From Sediminicoccus sp. KRV36 (lineage in GTDB: Bacteria; Pseudomonadota; Alphaproteobacteria; Acetobacterales; Acetobacteraceae): a stretch of 64,000 nucleotides of DNA. The position numbers and the translations under genes are program-made. Location of the stretch: NCBI RefSeq assembly GCF_023243115.1, contig NZ_CP085081.1, positions 2,046,001 through 2,110,000 of the forward strand. Reading direction: 5' to 3'. Below the pieces are notes generated by a model. That model had not been told where the DNA came from, did no database searches, and saw nothing but the letters and a program-made list of their open reading frames with translations. Below, piece by piece: positions 33,991 to 43,400 of this stretch (position 1 is its first letter; each line of letters begins with the position of its first letter).

Positions 33991-34565
33991 CGCCACCCCC
34001 AGAACAGGAAGACGCTCAGGATGTGCGCTGTCGCCAGCACGGCGAAGGCGAGCGTGATCGGGACATGCACCACCCGCCATTGCTTGATGACGTCAAAGGT
34101 CAGGCTGTCCCAGTAGAGCCGTTCCTCGATCGCGCCAGCCGACAGTCCAGCATCGCGGAACTGTTGGCGGCTCGCCTCCATCCGGCGGCGTGAACGGGCC
34201 AGCAGGTACTTGCCGGTCAGCCCGCTGGCGACATTGATGAGCATTGCCCAGACCGCCAGCCAGGCGAGGATGGCGTTGAAGTGGATCCCGGCATGCACCA
34301 ATACCAGCAGCGAGCCGGCCCAGGCCATCCATTCATGCCGGCGCAGCAGCGACACCGGATCACCCATGGTGATCAGCTTGCGCTTGCGCAGCGAGTACCG
34401 CAGCGAGAGCAGGATGAGCGCCGTGCCGGGAATGCCGAGGTAGCGGCCGATCCAGACAGCATCGGCCAGATGCAGGATGAGATCGACCAGCAGTGCCGCG
34501 GCGGCCAGCGCGGCGAGCGCCAGCACGAAGGGCAGCACTTCGCGGTTGAGCAGGCTGCCGGTCAT
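33987..34565 (-). CDS. Four-helix membrane protein, b-type cytochrome-like
   Basis: This 192-residue protein has about four or five membrane segments. Membrane-buried histidines occur in LVLVHAGIHFNAIL and in VVHVPITLAFAVLATAHILS, a pattern expected of a di-haem b-type cytochrome (b561/NapC-partner-like). It would pass electrons between the flavin/2Fe-2S reductase encoded upstream and the multihaem cytochrome encoded downstream. ATG 34565 overlaps the reductase stop. It is not a close match to any named cytochrome I recognise. Confidence 0.8.
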   Translation of the reverse strand: MTGSLLNREVLPFVLALAALAAAALLVDLILHLADAVWIGRYLGIPGTALILLSLRYSLRKRKLITMGDPVSLLRRHEWMAWAGSLLVLVHAGIHFNAILAWLAVWAMLINVASGLTGKYLLARSRRRMEASRQQFRDAGLSAGAIEERLYWDSLTFDVIKQWRVVHVPITLAFAVLATAHILSVFLFWGWR

Positions 34566-35803
34566 GCGTCGAGCACCAGCGCAGAGCCCGGCGTGCCGAC
34601 GCAAAGCAGGCACCTTCCGGGTGCCACCTCATGGTCGGGCTTGACCGCATACTGGACGGTCCCTGACACCACGGCGGTCTCGCAACTGCCGCAACTGCCG
34701 GACCGACAGCCGGACTCGACCGCGATACCGTGACGTTCCGCGAAGTCGAGCAGGCTCGCATCCTGCCCACCCCAGACCAGCGTGCGTCCGGAGCGACGGA
34801 ATTGGATATCGACGGCGGTGGCGATGGTGGTCGCCGCTTCGCCGGACGCGGCCTGCACCGGGGCGAGGGAGGCTGGCCCGAAGGCCTCGTGGTGGATGTC
34901 CTGCGGCGCGATGCCCCATTCCAGAAGGGCGGGGAGCAGGCTCGCCATCATTGGCGGTGGGCCGCAAATGTAGAAGGCGTGCCGGCCATGCGGCAGCGTC
35001 TCGCGCAGCAGGGCCACATCGATATAGCCCGCGTGCTGATGGTCCCTCCCCAGGACATCACCAGGCCCTGGCTGGCTGTAGACCACGTTCAGGTGAAAGG
35101 AGGGATGCTGGGCGGCCAGCGCCTCAAGGCTCGTCTTGAACGCGTGTTCGCCGCCGTGCCGCAGCCCGTAGTAGAGATGCAGGACGCGCCCAGGCTGCTG
35201 CTCCAGGCACCAGGCCAGCATGCTCATCATGGGCGTGATGCCGATGCCGCCGGCGATGAAGACCGCCGGGACCTCGGTATCAGCGTCGATGAAGAAGCGA
35301 CCGGATGGTGCGCGAACCCGAAGCAGGTCGCCCTCCTGCACCCGGTCATGCAGATGGTTGGAGGCGACACCCGGTGGCAGCTCAGGCCGGTTCGGTGGCG
35401 ACGGCACCCGCTTGACCGTGATGCGGTAGGCATCCGGCCGCGGTGCATCGGAGACGGAATAGCATCGTGTGATCGGCCGGTTCGCGCCGCCTGCGGGCTG
35501 CGGGATGTCGAACGCGAAGGTGAGAAACTGGCCCGCCAGGAAGGGCGGCAGCGTGACCCCATCCACCGGCGCAAGATAGAAGGAGCATTGCGTCCGCAGC
35601 GCATCCTCGAACTGCCGCCGCAGCACACGGAAGTCGCGCAAGCCCGGCCAGGCGAGTGCCTGGACATTAGCGCCCACCTCGATCGGCAGTAGTGCCGGCG
35701 ACGTGCCGATGCGCTGCCAACGCCAAGCCGCGAGGCCGATTCCGATCGTGATCTGCAGCAGCAGCGCGGCGGAAATGTAGAAAAGGAGCTGGGGCGCCGT
35801 CAC
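34562..35803 (-). CDS. Membrane-anchored flavin/2Fe-2S oxidoreductase (ferredoxin-NAD(P)H reductase type)
   Basis: This 413-residue protein has an N-terminal membrane helix (LLFYISAALLLQITIGIGLA). The FAD domain carries RCYSVSD, the NAD(P) domain GGIGITPMMSML, and a plant-type ferredoxin domain near residue 365 has CRSGSCGSC and LLC at the end (four cluster cysteines). It should oxidise NAD(P)H and pass electrons through FAD and 2Fe-2S to the membrane partner. GTG 35803 overlaps the cupin stop (GTGA). The order FAD-NAD-2Fe2S matches phthalate-dioxygenase-reductase and flavohaemoglobin-like reductases. Confidence 0.9.
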   Translation of the reverse strand: MTAPQLLFYISAALLLQITIGIGLAAWRWQRIGTSPALLPIEVGANVQALAWPGLRDFRVLRRQFEDALRTQCSFYLAPVDGVTLPPFLAGQFLTFAFDIPQPAGGANRPITRCYSVSDAPRPDAYRITVKRVPSPPNRPELPPGVASNHLHDRVQEGDLLRVRAPSGRFFIDADTEVPAVFIAGGIGITPMMSMLAWCLEQQPGRVLHLYYGLRHGGEHAFKTSLEALAAQHPSFHLNVVYSQPGPGDVLGRDHQHAGYIDVALLRETLPHGRHAFYICGPPPMMASLLPALLEWGIAPQDIHHEAFGPASLAPVQAASGEAATTIATAVDIQFRRSGRTLVWGGQDASLLDFAERHGIAVESGCRSGSCGSCETAVVSGTVQYAVKPDHEVAPGRCLLCVGTPGSALVLDA

Positions 35804-36264
35804 CCGTGTTTGTCGAGCACGGCGTCGCTCTGCACGGACCAGTCGGCCGGTTTGTCGTCCTGGTCCGCTTCGGCTGCCGCCGCCGTGGCCTGCACCTTGC
35901 CGGGCTTGTGATGGGCGGGCGCGTAGATGGCGTAGACCTGCATCGGTGTCGGCCCGATATTGGTGATGTTGTGCCAGGTCCCGGCCGGAACAAGAACGCA
36001 CCAGCCGTCCGATACGTCCTTCTCGAAGGGCATGTCGTCCTTCGCGGGCCCCATCTGAACGTGGCCAAGGCCAGCATCGAGGCGCAGGAACTGATCCGTC
36101 TCCGGATGCGCTTCGAGGCCGATATCGCCGCCAACGGGGATCGACATCAGCGTTACCTGCAGATAGCGGCCGCTCCAGGCGACTGCACGATAGTCCAGGT
36201 TTTCCTTCGTTGCGTTCTCAATGTCGAAGGATTGCGGCTTCGGGCCAATGTCCTTGATCGTCAT
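35800..36264 (-). CDS. Cupin-domain protein
   Basis: This 154-residue single-domain cupin has motif 1 GGDIGLEAHPETDQFLRL and motif 2 VPAGTWHNITNIG; histidines and a glutamate that could bind a metal are present. I chose ATG 36264 (MTIKDIGPKP) with GAGG 6 nt upstream. It is the first gene of the redox operon and is divergent from the P-type ATPase. Its catalytic or sensory role cannot be named. It resembles small cupins often found with stress or low-oxygen redox genes. Confidence 0.85.
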   Translation of the reverse strand: MTIKDIGPKPQSFDIENATKENLDYRAVAWSGRYLQVTLMSIPVGGDIGLEAHPETDQFLRLDAGLGHVQMGPAKDDMPFEKDVSDGWCVLVPAGTWHNITNIGPTPMQVYAIYAPAHHKPGKVQATAAAAEADQDDKPADWSVQSDAVLDKHG

Positions 36265-36564
36265 GGTGACCTCATCGCGCATGGCTCCGGGCGCAGCCTT
36301 TTGCTGGCCCGACCGGTGTCGCCATTCCACGGACCCAACATATGCGCGGCCGGTGGCCAACGTCCTTGCTTCAGATCAACGCCCAAGACCGGGAAAAGGA
36401 CGACCATGGTCGAAACATATTTCGTCCGGCGGTTGAGCGCCTTGATGCGAACTATCCAGGATTACCCCTCGGCCGATCCTGGCAGCCGCGCGTTCTACCC
36501 CTGCGACCCCGCCCTCCTTCGGTTCGCGGGCATTCGGCACCAGCTGCCCAAAAGGACAACCGCC
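36265..36564. promoter_or_regulatory. Divergent region between cupin and P-type ATPase genes
   Basis: These 300 bases contain the promoters for both directions. An in-frame ATG at 36406 with AAAAGGA 5 nt upstream would add 53 residues to the ATPase, and the same AAAAGGAC also precedes ATG 36565. I looked for an FNR-type TTGAT-N4-ATCAA box because of the redox genes and found none. No other clear operator is visible. Confidence 0.4.
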
Positions 36565-39084
36565 ATGCTGGACGCATCAACCGCCGAGGCAATTGGCCGC
36601 GGCCTCAGCGAGCAGGAGGCCGCTTCCCGCCTCAAGGCCGATGGCCCCAATGAGTTGGCGCGCACCGGCCGGCGAACGCCATTCCGGATCGTGATCGAGG
36701 TGCTGCGCGAGCCCATGCTGGCGCTCCTGCTCGGCGGCGGTGTGCTCTACCTGCTGCTCGGTAGTCCGGAAGAGGCGCTGATTCTGGTGGCCTTCGCGCT
36801 GTTCTCCATCGTGATCACGGTCGTTCAGGAAAGCCGCACCGAGCGCGTGCTGGAGGCGCTGCGCGACCTGACCAGCCCGCGCGCGCTGGTGATCCGCGGG
36901 GGCGAGCGCCAGCGCATTGCCGGTCGCGAGGTCGTGCGCGGTGATTTGGTGGTGCTGGCCGAGGGCGACCGCGTGCCGGCCGATGCCCGTCTGATCGAGG
37001 CCAGCGACGTCCAGACCGATGAATCGCTGCTGACGGGAGAGTCGGTTCCGGTGCGGAAGGTGGCAGGCGCGGCTTCGCCACCGGCGCGCCCCGGCGGCGA
37101 CGATCTGCCGCATGTCTTCTCGGGCTCGCTGGTGGTGCGTGGCAGTGGCATCGCTGAGGTGACGGCGACCGGCCCGCGCAGCGAGATCGGGCGGATTGGC
37201 CAGTCGCTCAGCGTGCTCGATTCCGAGCCGCCACGGCTGCAGGCGCAGATGCGCCGGCTCGTGAAGCTTTGCGCGATCTTCGGTGGTGTCGTCAGCGTGC
37301 TGGCGGTGCTGCTTTACGGCACCTTGCGGGGCGGCTGGCTGGATGCGCTGCTGGCTGGGATCGCCATCGGCATGTCGATGTTGCCAGAGGAACTGCCGGT
37401 GGTGCTCACCGTCTTTATGGCGATGGGCGCCTGGCGGATCTCCAAGGCGCGCGTGCTGACGCGCCGTGCGGCTGCGATCGAGACGCTCGGCTCCGCCACG
37501 GTGCTGTGCACCGACAAAACCGGCACGCTGACGCAGAACCGCATGACGGTCGCAGAACTGTGCCTGCCCGACGGCACGGCCTACCGGCCGCGGGGTGACG
37601 CGCTGCCGGCGGGGTTTGCGCTGCTGGCTGAGACCGGCCGACTGGCCAGCGCGCCACAGCCCTTCGACCCGATGGAGAAGGCCTTCCATGCGGTGGCCGA
37701 GGGGCTGCCCTCGCCCGCGCTGGACCTCGTTCAAACCTACGGGCTTCGGCCCGGCCTGCTGGCGATGACGAATGTCTGGCGGTCGGAGACGGAAACCATC
37801 GTCGCCGCCAAGGGTGCGCCCGAGGCCATTGCCGCGCTGTGCCACCTGGACGCCGCGGCAGCCGCCGAACTGACCGTTCGGACCGAGGCGCTGGCCGCCA
37901 AGGGCATGCGCGTGCTCGCCGTGGCCCGCGCCACGCACAGCGGCGAGGCCTGGCCGGAGACCCAGGATGGCTTCGCCTTTGGCCTTGTGGGACTCGTTGG
38001 CCTGGCCGATCCGCTGCGCCCGGGCGTGATCGAGGCTGTGGCCGAATGCCGCACGGCCGGCATCCGCGTCATCATGATCACCGGCGACTATCCGACCACC
38101 GCCGCCGCCATCGCGCGCCAGGCAGGGCTGGACGCCGAGGACATCGTGACCGGCGAGGCGCTCCCCGGCATGGACGATGCAACCCTGGCGGCGCAGCTGC
38201 GCAGCACAACGGTCTTCGCCCGCATCATGCCGGAGCAGAAGCTGCGCATCGTTGCCGCCCTGAAGGCCGATGGCGAGGTCGTCGCGATGACCGGCGATGG
38301 CGTGAACGACGCGCCCTCGCTCAAGGCCGCGCATATCGGCATCGCCATGGGCGGGCGCGGCACCGACGTGGCGCGTGAGGCGTCGTCTCTGGTGCTCCTG
38401 GATGACGATTTTGGCTCCATCGTCGCGGCCGTGCGGCTGGGGCGGCGGGTCTTTGACAACCTAAGAAAATCAATGGGCTTCATCATCGCCATCCACGTGC
38501 CGATCGCGGGCCTCGCGCTCCTGCCGCTGATGTTTGGCCTGCCCATCCTGCTCTGGCCGATGCATATCGCCTTCCTGGAGATGGTGATCGACCCCGTCTG
38601 CACCCTCGTCTTCGAAGCCGAGACGGAGGAGGAGGGGATCATGCAGCGCCCGCCGCGAGATCCGGCGGCGCCGCTGTTCTCCGCCTCGCTTCTGGGTTGG
38701 TCCTTGGTGCAGGGGGCCGTCGTGCTGGCGCTGACGGCGGGCATCTACCTGGTGGCGCTCGATCGCGGCATGCCGGAGGCGGAGGTGCGGTCGCTGACCT
38801 TCTTTGCCCTGGTGCTCAGTATCGTCGGGCTGATCTTCGTGAATCGCTCCTTCAGCGCCTCCATCGTCACAGCCTTCCGGCGGCGCAATGCTGCACTTCG
38901 CTGGGTGATGCTGGCGGTGACGGTGATGCTCGGGGTTACGTTGGCGCTGCCCTTCGCGCAGCGGATGTTCCGCTTCGGACCCCTGCACACCGACGATCTC
39001 GCGGTGACCGCAGCAGCCGGGCTGGCGACCATCCTGATCCTCGAATTCCTGAAGCCGCATTGGCGCAAGCGCCTGATGACCTGA
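36565..39084 (+). CDS. P-type cation-transporting ATPase (Ca/Mg, P2/P3-like)
   Basis: This 839-residue cation pump has a cation-ATPase N-terminal domain (GLSEQEAASRLKADGPNELA), the TGES dephosphorylation loop (157-160), the membrane motif MLPEELPVVLT, the phosphorylated aspartate D317 in CTDKTGTLTQNRMT, and the hinge MTGDGVNDAPSLKAAHIGIA. The PEEL motif points to the Ca/Mn/Mg-type (PMR1/PacL-like) pumps, not heavy-metal P1B; there is no CPx motif. I chose ATG 36565; ATG 36406 is an in-frame alternative with an equally good ribosome site. The gene overlaps the MgtC-like gene by one base. Confidence 0.92.
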   Translation: MLDASTAEAIGRGLSEQEAASRLKADGPNELARTGRRTPFRIVIEVLREPMLALLLGGGVLYLLLGSPEEALILVAFALFSIVITVVQESRTERVLEALRDLTSPRALVIRGGERQRIAGREVVRGDLVVLAEGDRVPADARLIEASDVQTDESLLTGESVPVRKVAGAASPPARPGGDDLPHVFSGSLVVRGSGIAEVTATGPRSEIGRIGQSLSVLDSEPPRLQAQMRRLVKLCAIFGGVVSVLAVLLYGTLRGGWLDALLAGIAIGMSMLPEELPVVLTVFMAMGAWRISKARVLTRRAAAIETLGSATVLCTDKTGTLTQNRMTVAELCLPDGTAYRPRGDALPAGFALLAETGRLASAPQPFDPMEKAFHAVAEGLPSPALDLVQTYGLRPGLLAMTNVWRSETETIVAAKGAPEAIAALCHLDAAAAAELTVRTEALAAKGMRVLAVARATHSGEAWPETQDGFAFGLVGLVGLADPLRPGVIEAVAECRTAGIRVIMITGDYPTTAAAIARQAGLDAEDIVTGEALPGMDDATLAAQLRSTTVFARIMPEQKLRIVAALKADGEVVAMTGDGVNDAPSLKAAHIGIAMGGRGTDVAREASSLVLLDDDFGSIVAAVRLGRRVFDNLRKSMGFIIAIHVPIAGLALLPLMFGLPILLWPMHIAFLEMVIDPVCTLVFEAETEEEGIMQRPPRDPAAPLFSASLLGWSLVQGAVVLALTAGIYLVALDRGMPEAEVRSLTFFALVLSIVGLIFVNRSFSASIVTAFRRRNAALRWVMLAVTVMLGVTLALPFAQRMFRFGPLHTDDLAVTAAAGLATILILEFLKPHWRKRLMT

Positions 39085-40331
39085 TGATACCCTGGTACAA
39101 TCTCGCGGTCGCGCTGGGCATCGGGCTGCTGATCGGCCTGGAGCGGGAGCGCAGCAAGGGCGAAGGCCCGACACGGCGCCCGGCCGGCATCCGGACGTTT
39201 GCCCTGGCCAGCCTGCTCGGCGCCGTGGCCACTCACCTGGGTGGGACAGTGCTGTTGGCTGTTGCCTTGGCCGGGGTGATTGCGCTGACCGCCCTGTCCT
39301 ACCTCCGGAGCCATGATACAGATCATGGGCTGACGACCGAGATCGGCCTCGTGATCGCACCGCTGCTCGGCGCCTTGGCCATGGCCGAACCGCTGCTCGC
39401 CGCAGGACTGGCAGCGGCGGTCGCCGTGGTCTTTGCTGCGAAGGCGCCGCTGCATGGCTTCGTGAAGGGTGCGCTGAGCGATGCCGAGGTCAAGGATGGT
39501 CTCGTCTTCGCGATCGCCACCCTCGTCATCTGGCCGCTACTTCCTGATCGACAGCTTGGGCCCTTCGACGCGATCAACCCGCACAACGTCTGGCTGCTTG
39601 TTGTCCTCATGCTGGCAATCGGGGCGACTGGACATGCCGCCACCCGTCTCCTGGGCGCCCAATACGGCTTGCCGGTGGCGGGGCTGGCCGCCGGCTTTGT
39701 CTCGAGTACGGCGACCATCGGCGCGATGGCGGCACGGGTGGCCAAAGACCCGGCGAGCATGGGTCCGGCCGTCGCTGGGGCGGCTCTCTCGACCTGCGCG
39801 ACTTTCCTGCAGATGGCCATCCTGCTTTTCACAATGAGCCCGTCAACACTGCTTGCGATGGCACCAATGCTCGTCGCAGGGACAGTCGTCGCAGCGGTCT
39901 ACGCGCTAGTCTTCGCGCTGCGTCCGTCGGCTTCGCGGGACACCCAGGAGGCTGAGGCTGGGCGGGCATTCAGCCCGGGCGTGGCACTCGGACTGGCGGC
40001 CATGATGACACTGATGCTCGTGGTCTCGGCCGCGATGAGGGATTGGTTTGGCGAGGCGGGTGTGATCGTCGGTGCCGCCGTCGCCGGGATTGTTGATACG
40101 CACTCCGCCGGCATATCCGTGGCATCCCTTGTGGCGACAGGCAGCTTCTCCGCCGAAGCTGCCATTGCGCCGATCCTTGCCGCGATGTCGGCCAATGCTG
40201 CCGCCAAGATTGCGATGGCCATCGGCCTGGGGACGCGGAGTTTCGCAGTCCGCATCGTTCCCGGGGTCGTGCTCTCCATGCTGGCCGCCTGGACGGTCGC
40301 CGCAGTGATGCTGGTTTGGGGGCAGGAATAG
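39084..40331 (+). CDS. MgtC/DUF4010 family multi-pass membrane protein
   Basis: This 415-residue membrane protein has about ten hydrophobic segments. The N terminus (NLAVALGIGLLIGLERERSK, TFALASLLGA) is the MgtC/SapB domain, and the remainder matches DUF4010 (GAQYGLPVAGLAAGFVSSTA, DTHSAGISVASLVATG). ATG 39084 shares its first base with the last base of the ATPase stop, so the two are co-translated. The pairing suggests a joint role in divalent-cation handling, since MgtC proteins modulate ATPases and Mg homeostasis in other bacteria. Confidence 0.9.
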   Translation: MIPWYNLAVALGIGLLIGLERERSKGEGPTRRPAGIRTFALASLLGAVATHLGGTVLLAVALAGVIALTALSYLRSHDTDHGLTTEIGLVIAPLLGALAMAEPLLAAGLAAAVAVVFAAKAPLHGFVKGALSDAEVKDGLVFAIATLVIWPLLPDRQLGPFDAINPHNVWLLVVLMLAIGATGHAATRLLGAQYGLPVAGLAAGFVSSTATIGAMAARVAKDPASMGPAVAGAALSTCATFLQMAILLFTMSPSTLLAMAPMLVAGTVVAAVYALVFALRPSASRDTQEAEAGRAFSPGVALGLAAMMTLMLVVSAAMRDWFGEAGVIVGAAVAGIVDTHSAGISVASLVATGSFSAEAAIAPILAAMSANAAAKIAMAIGLGTRSFAVRIVPGVVLSMLAAWTVAAVMLVWGQE

Positions 40332-40488
40332 GCGTGCTGCCGTGCCTGCGAGCCGACCGAACCGGCTGGGCAGAACGGAGCAAAGCGAAGCGGCATGCGA
40401 TTGTCAGCTTGGTGTCATCTTCGAAGCCTAGGGCCAGCGAAGTTTCGGTGCCGCTTCGCGCGCCGGCCTTCGTCAAGGATCGCGTTCC

Positions 40489-43400
40489 ATGCCCATCCCC
40501 AACACAAAGATCTCACTGGCAAGCAGTGTTCTCTCCGCCGGCGCCTACCAGCTCCTGCCGGAGACACCCAGTGATTTCGCGCCCTCGGCCCTGGGCCTTT
40601 CGGGCAGCGTCTGGGTCGCGGGGATTGCCGATCTTAACGGAGATGGCCGGGCCGAGATCATCACCGGCAGTGCGGGCAGTGATGACAAGGCAGTGGATGC
40701 GGGCCGGGTCTATGTCACCTTTGGCCAGGCCCTGGGCGGGGCAACCGCGTCCCTCGGAGATACGGCCAGTCAGATCATCATTGATGGGCTGAATGCGGGT
40801 GACCATGCCGGTGCGGCGGTGGGCAGCATCGCTGATCTCAACGGCGATGGCCGCGCTGAAATCCTGGTCGGCGCGCCCTTGCAGGATTTCACCGGCAAGA
40901 CTGATGCCGGCGCGGGCTATGTCCTCTGGGGCGATCCCGTCGCGGGCGGCATTGACCTGGGTGACCCGACCTCCGGCTTGGGCAATGGCGTGGGCTACAT
41001 CATCCGCGGCGAAGCGGCGGGCGATCAGGCGGGATCTGCCATGTTCTCCATCGCCGATCTGAATGCCGATGGCCGGGCGGAGGTGCTGATCGGAGCGCCG
41101 GGGAATGGCGCCGGGGGCGCGGGTGCGGGGGCTGCCTATGTCGTCTTCGGCAAGGCCAGCGATGCCCCGGTCAACCTGACCAGCGTGACCGCCGGCACGG
41201 GCGGCTTCCGGATCAAGGGCGCTGCGGTGGGGGACGCCGCTGGCCAGGCGCTCGGCACCTTGGCCGACCAGAATGGCGATGGACTGACGGAAATCCTTGT
41301 GGGGGCGCCGGGCAGCGATGCCGGTGGCCTGGATTCCGGCGCCGTCTATGTGGTCTATGGCAAGGCAACGGGAACGGCCGTCAACCTCGCCAGTCTTGGC
41401 GCAGGCGGCTACCGCATCACCGGCCAGATCGGCGAAGGCGCCGGCGCGGCGGTGACCGGCATCGGGGATGTGAACGGCGACGGCCACGCGGACCTGCTGG
41501 TGGGCACCACGGATGGCGGGCAGGCCTATGTGGTCTTTGGCAAGGCCGATGCGGCGGAAGTCCTCCTCTCCGACGTCAGCCACGGTTCGGGTGGATATCT
41601 GATCGTCCCCGAAGCGGCGGGCGATCTCATTGGCATGTCCATCACCGGTGGTCAGGACTTCAACCGCGATGGCGTGGTGGACCTCGTCATCGGCACGCCG
41701 GGCAATGGCGAAGGCGGCGCCGATGCGGGCGCCGTCTATGTGGTCTGGGGCGGCGGGCATACCAAGGTTGATCTCTCCCTGGTGGCCCAGGGCATCGGCG
41801 GCGCCAAGATCGTGGGCAGCGCGGGCAGCCTGGCGGGCAGCGCGGTGGCGCTGGCGGGCGATCTCAACCTCGATGGCGCGCAGGATCTCATCATCGGTGC
41901 GCCCGGCGCGACCGGCGAAGCGGTCACGATCCTCTATGCGCCCGCCTTCTGGCAGCCCGATCCCAATATCTATGGCACCAGTGATGCGGATGTGATGGGC
42001 CTGGGCTATGGTGGCCTGCACCTGATCAGCGACCTCGCCGACAGCATCTACGGGCTGGGTGGCGCTGATTCCATCAACGCGGCCGGCGGCAATGACGCGG
42101 TGGATGGCGGCGAAGGCAATGACACGCTGGATGGCGGGGCGGGCGACAACACGTTGCTCGGCGGCTCCGGCAATGACAGCCTGGTTGGCAACGCTGGGAA
42201 TGACAGCCTCGACGGCGGCACGGGCGCGGATACCATGGCGGGCGGCGCGGGCAACGACATCTACGTCGTGGACAGCCTGAGCGACGTCATCACGGAGGTT
42301 CTGGATTCGGGCACCGATACGGTGCAGGCCGGCATCGCCTATACGCTCGGCGCTGATCTCGAATCCCTGGTGCTGACGGGCAGCGCGCATGCCGGCACGG
42401 GCAATGCCCTGAACAACAGCATTACCGCCGGCAGCGGCGCCAATGCGCTGAACGGCATGGCCGGCAATGACACCTTGGTGGGTGCCTCGGGCAATGACGC
42501 GCTCGATGGCGGCACGGGCGAGGACAGCATGGCCGGCGGCCTCGGCAATGATATCTATCTTGTGGACAGCCTGGCCGATGTGGTGACCGAGGCGCTCAAC
42601 GCCGGCACCGATACCGTGCGCGCCACCCTGGACTGGACCCTCGGCGCAAATCTGGAAACGCTGGAATTGAGCGGTGCCGGCGTCGCGGGCACTGGCAATG
42701 ACCTGGCGAACCGCCTCGTCGCCAGCGGCCTGTCCAGCACGCTTCAGGGCCTGGGCGGCCATGATACGCTGATCGGTGGTACGGGCGATGACAGCCTGGA
42801 TGGCGGCCTGGGCAATGACAGCATGGCCGGCGGTGCGGGTGATGACACCTATGTCGTGGACAGCCTCACTGACATCGTTACCGAAGCGGCGGGTGCCGGG
42901 CTGGACACGGTGCGCGCCAGCGTCACCCACACGCTCGCGGTCAATGTCGAGGCGCTGATCCTGACCGGGGCGGCGCGCCAGGGCACGGGCAATGCGCTCG
43001 ATAACATGCTCACCGGCAATGACCTGGGCGATACGCTCGCGGGTGGTTCAGGCAGCGATACGCTGACGGGTGGCCTGGGGGCGGACAGGCTGGATGGCGG
43101 CGCCGGCGATGACAGCATGACGGGCGGCGCGGGTGACGACACCTATGTCGTGGACAGCGCTCTCGACCAGGTGAGCGAATTGCCGGGCGGCGGAACCGAT
43201 ACCGTGATCGCCAGCGTGGATTATGTTCTGGCGGCGGAGCTGGAAAATCTGCTGCTGACCGCGGCCGGCCGCACCGGCACCGGCAATGCGGCGGACAATA
43301 CGCTGACCGCGGCGGCGGGCGGCGACACGCTGCTCGGCGATGCCGGCCAAGACATCTTGCTGGGCGATGCCGGGGCGGATCGCCTGGATGGCGGCACGGG

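Noticed and set aside
36265..36564. FNR-type anaerobic box upstream of the redox operon
   Set aside because: TTGA and ATCAA half-sites occur but not with the required spacing.
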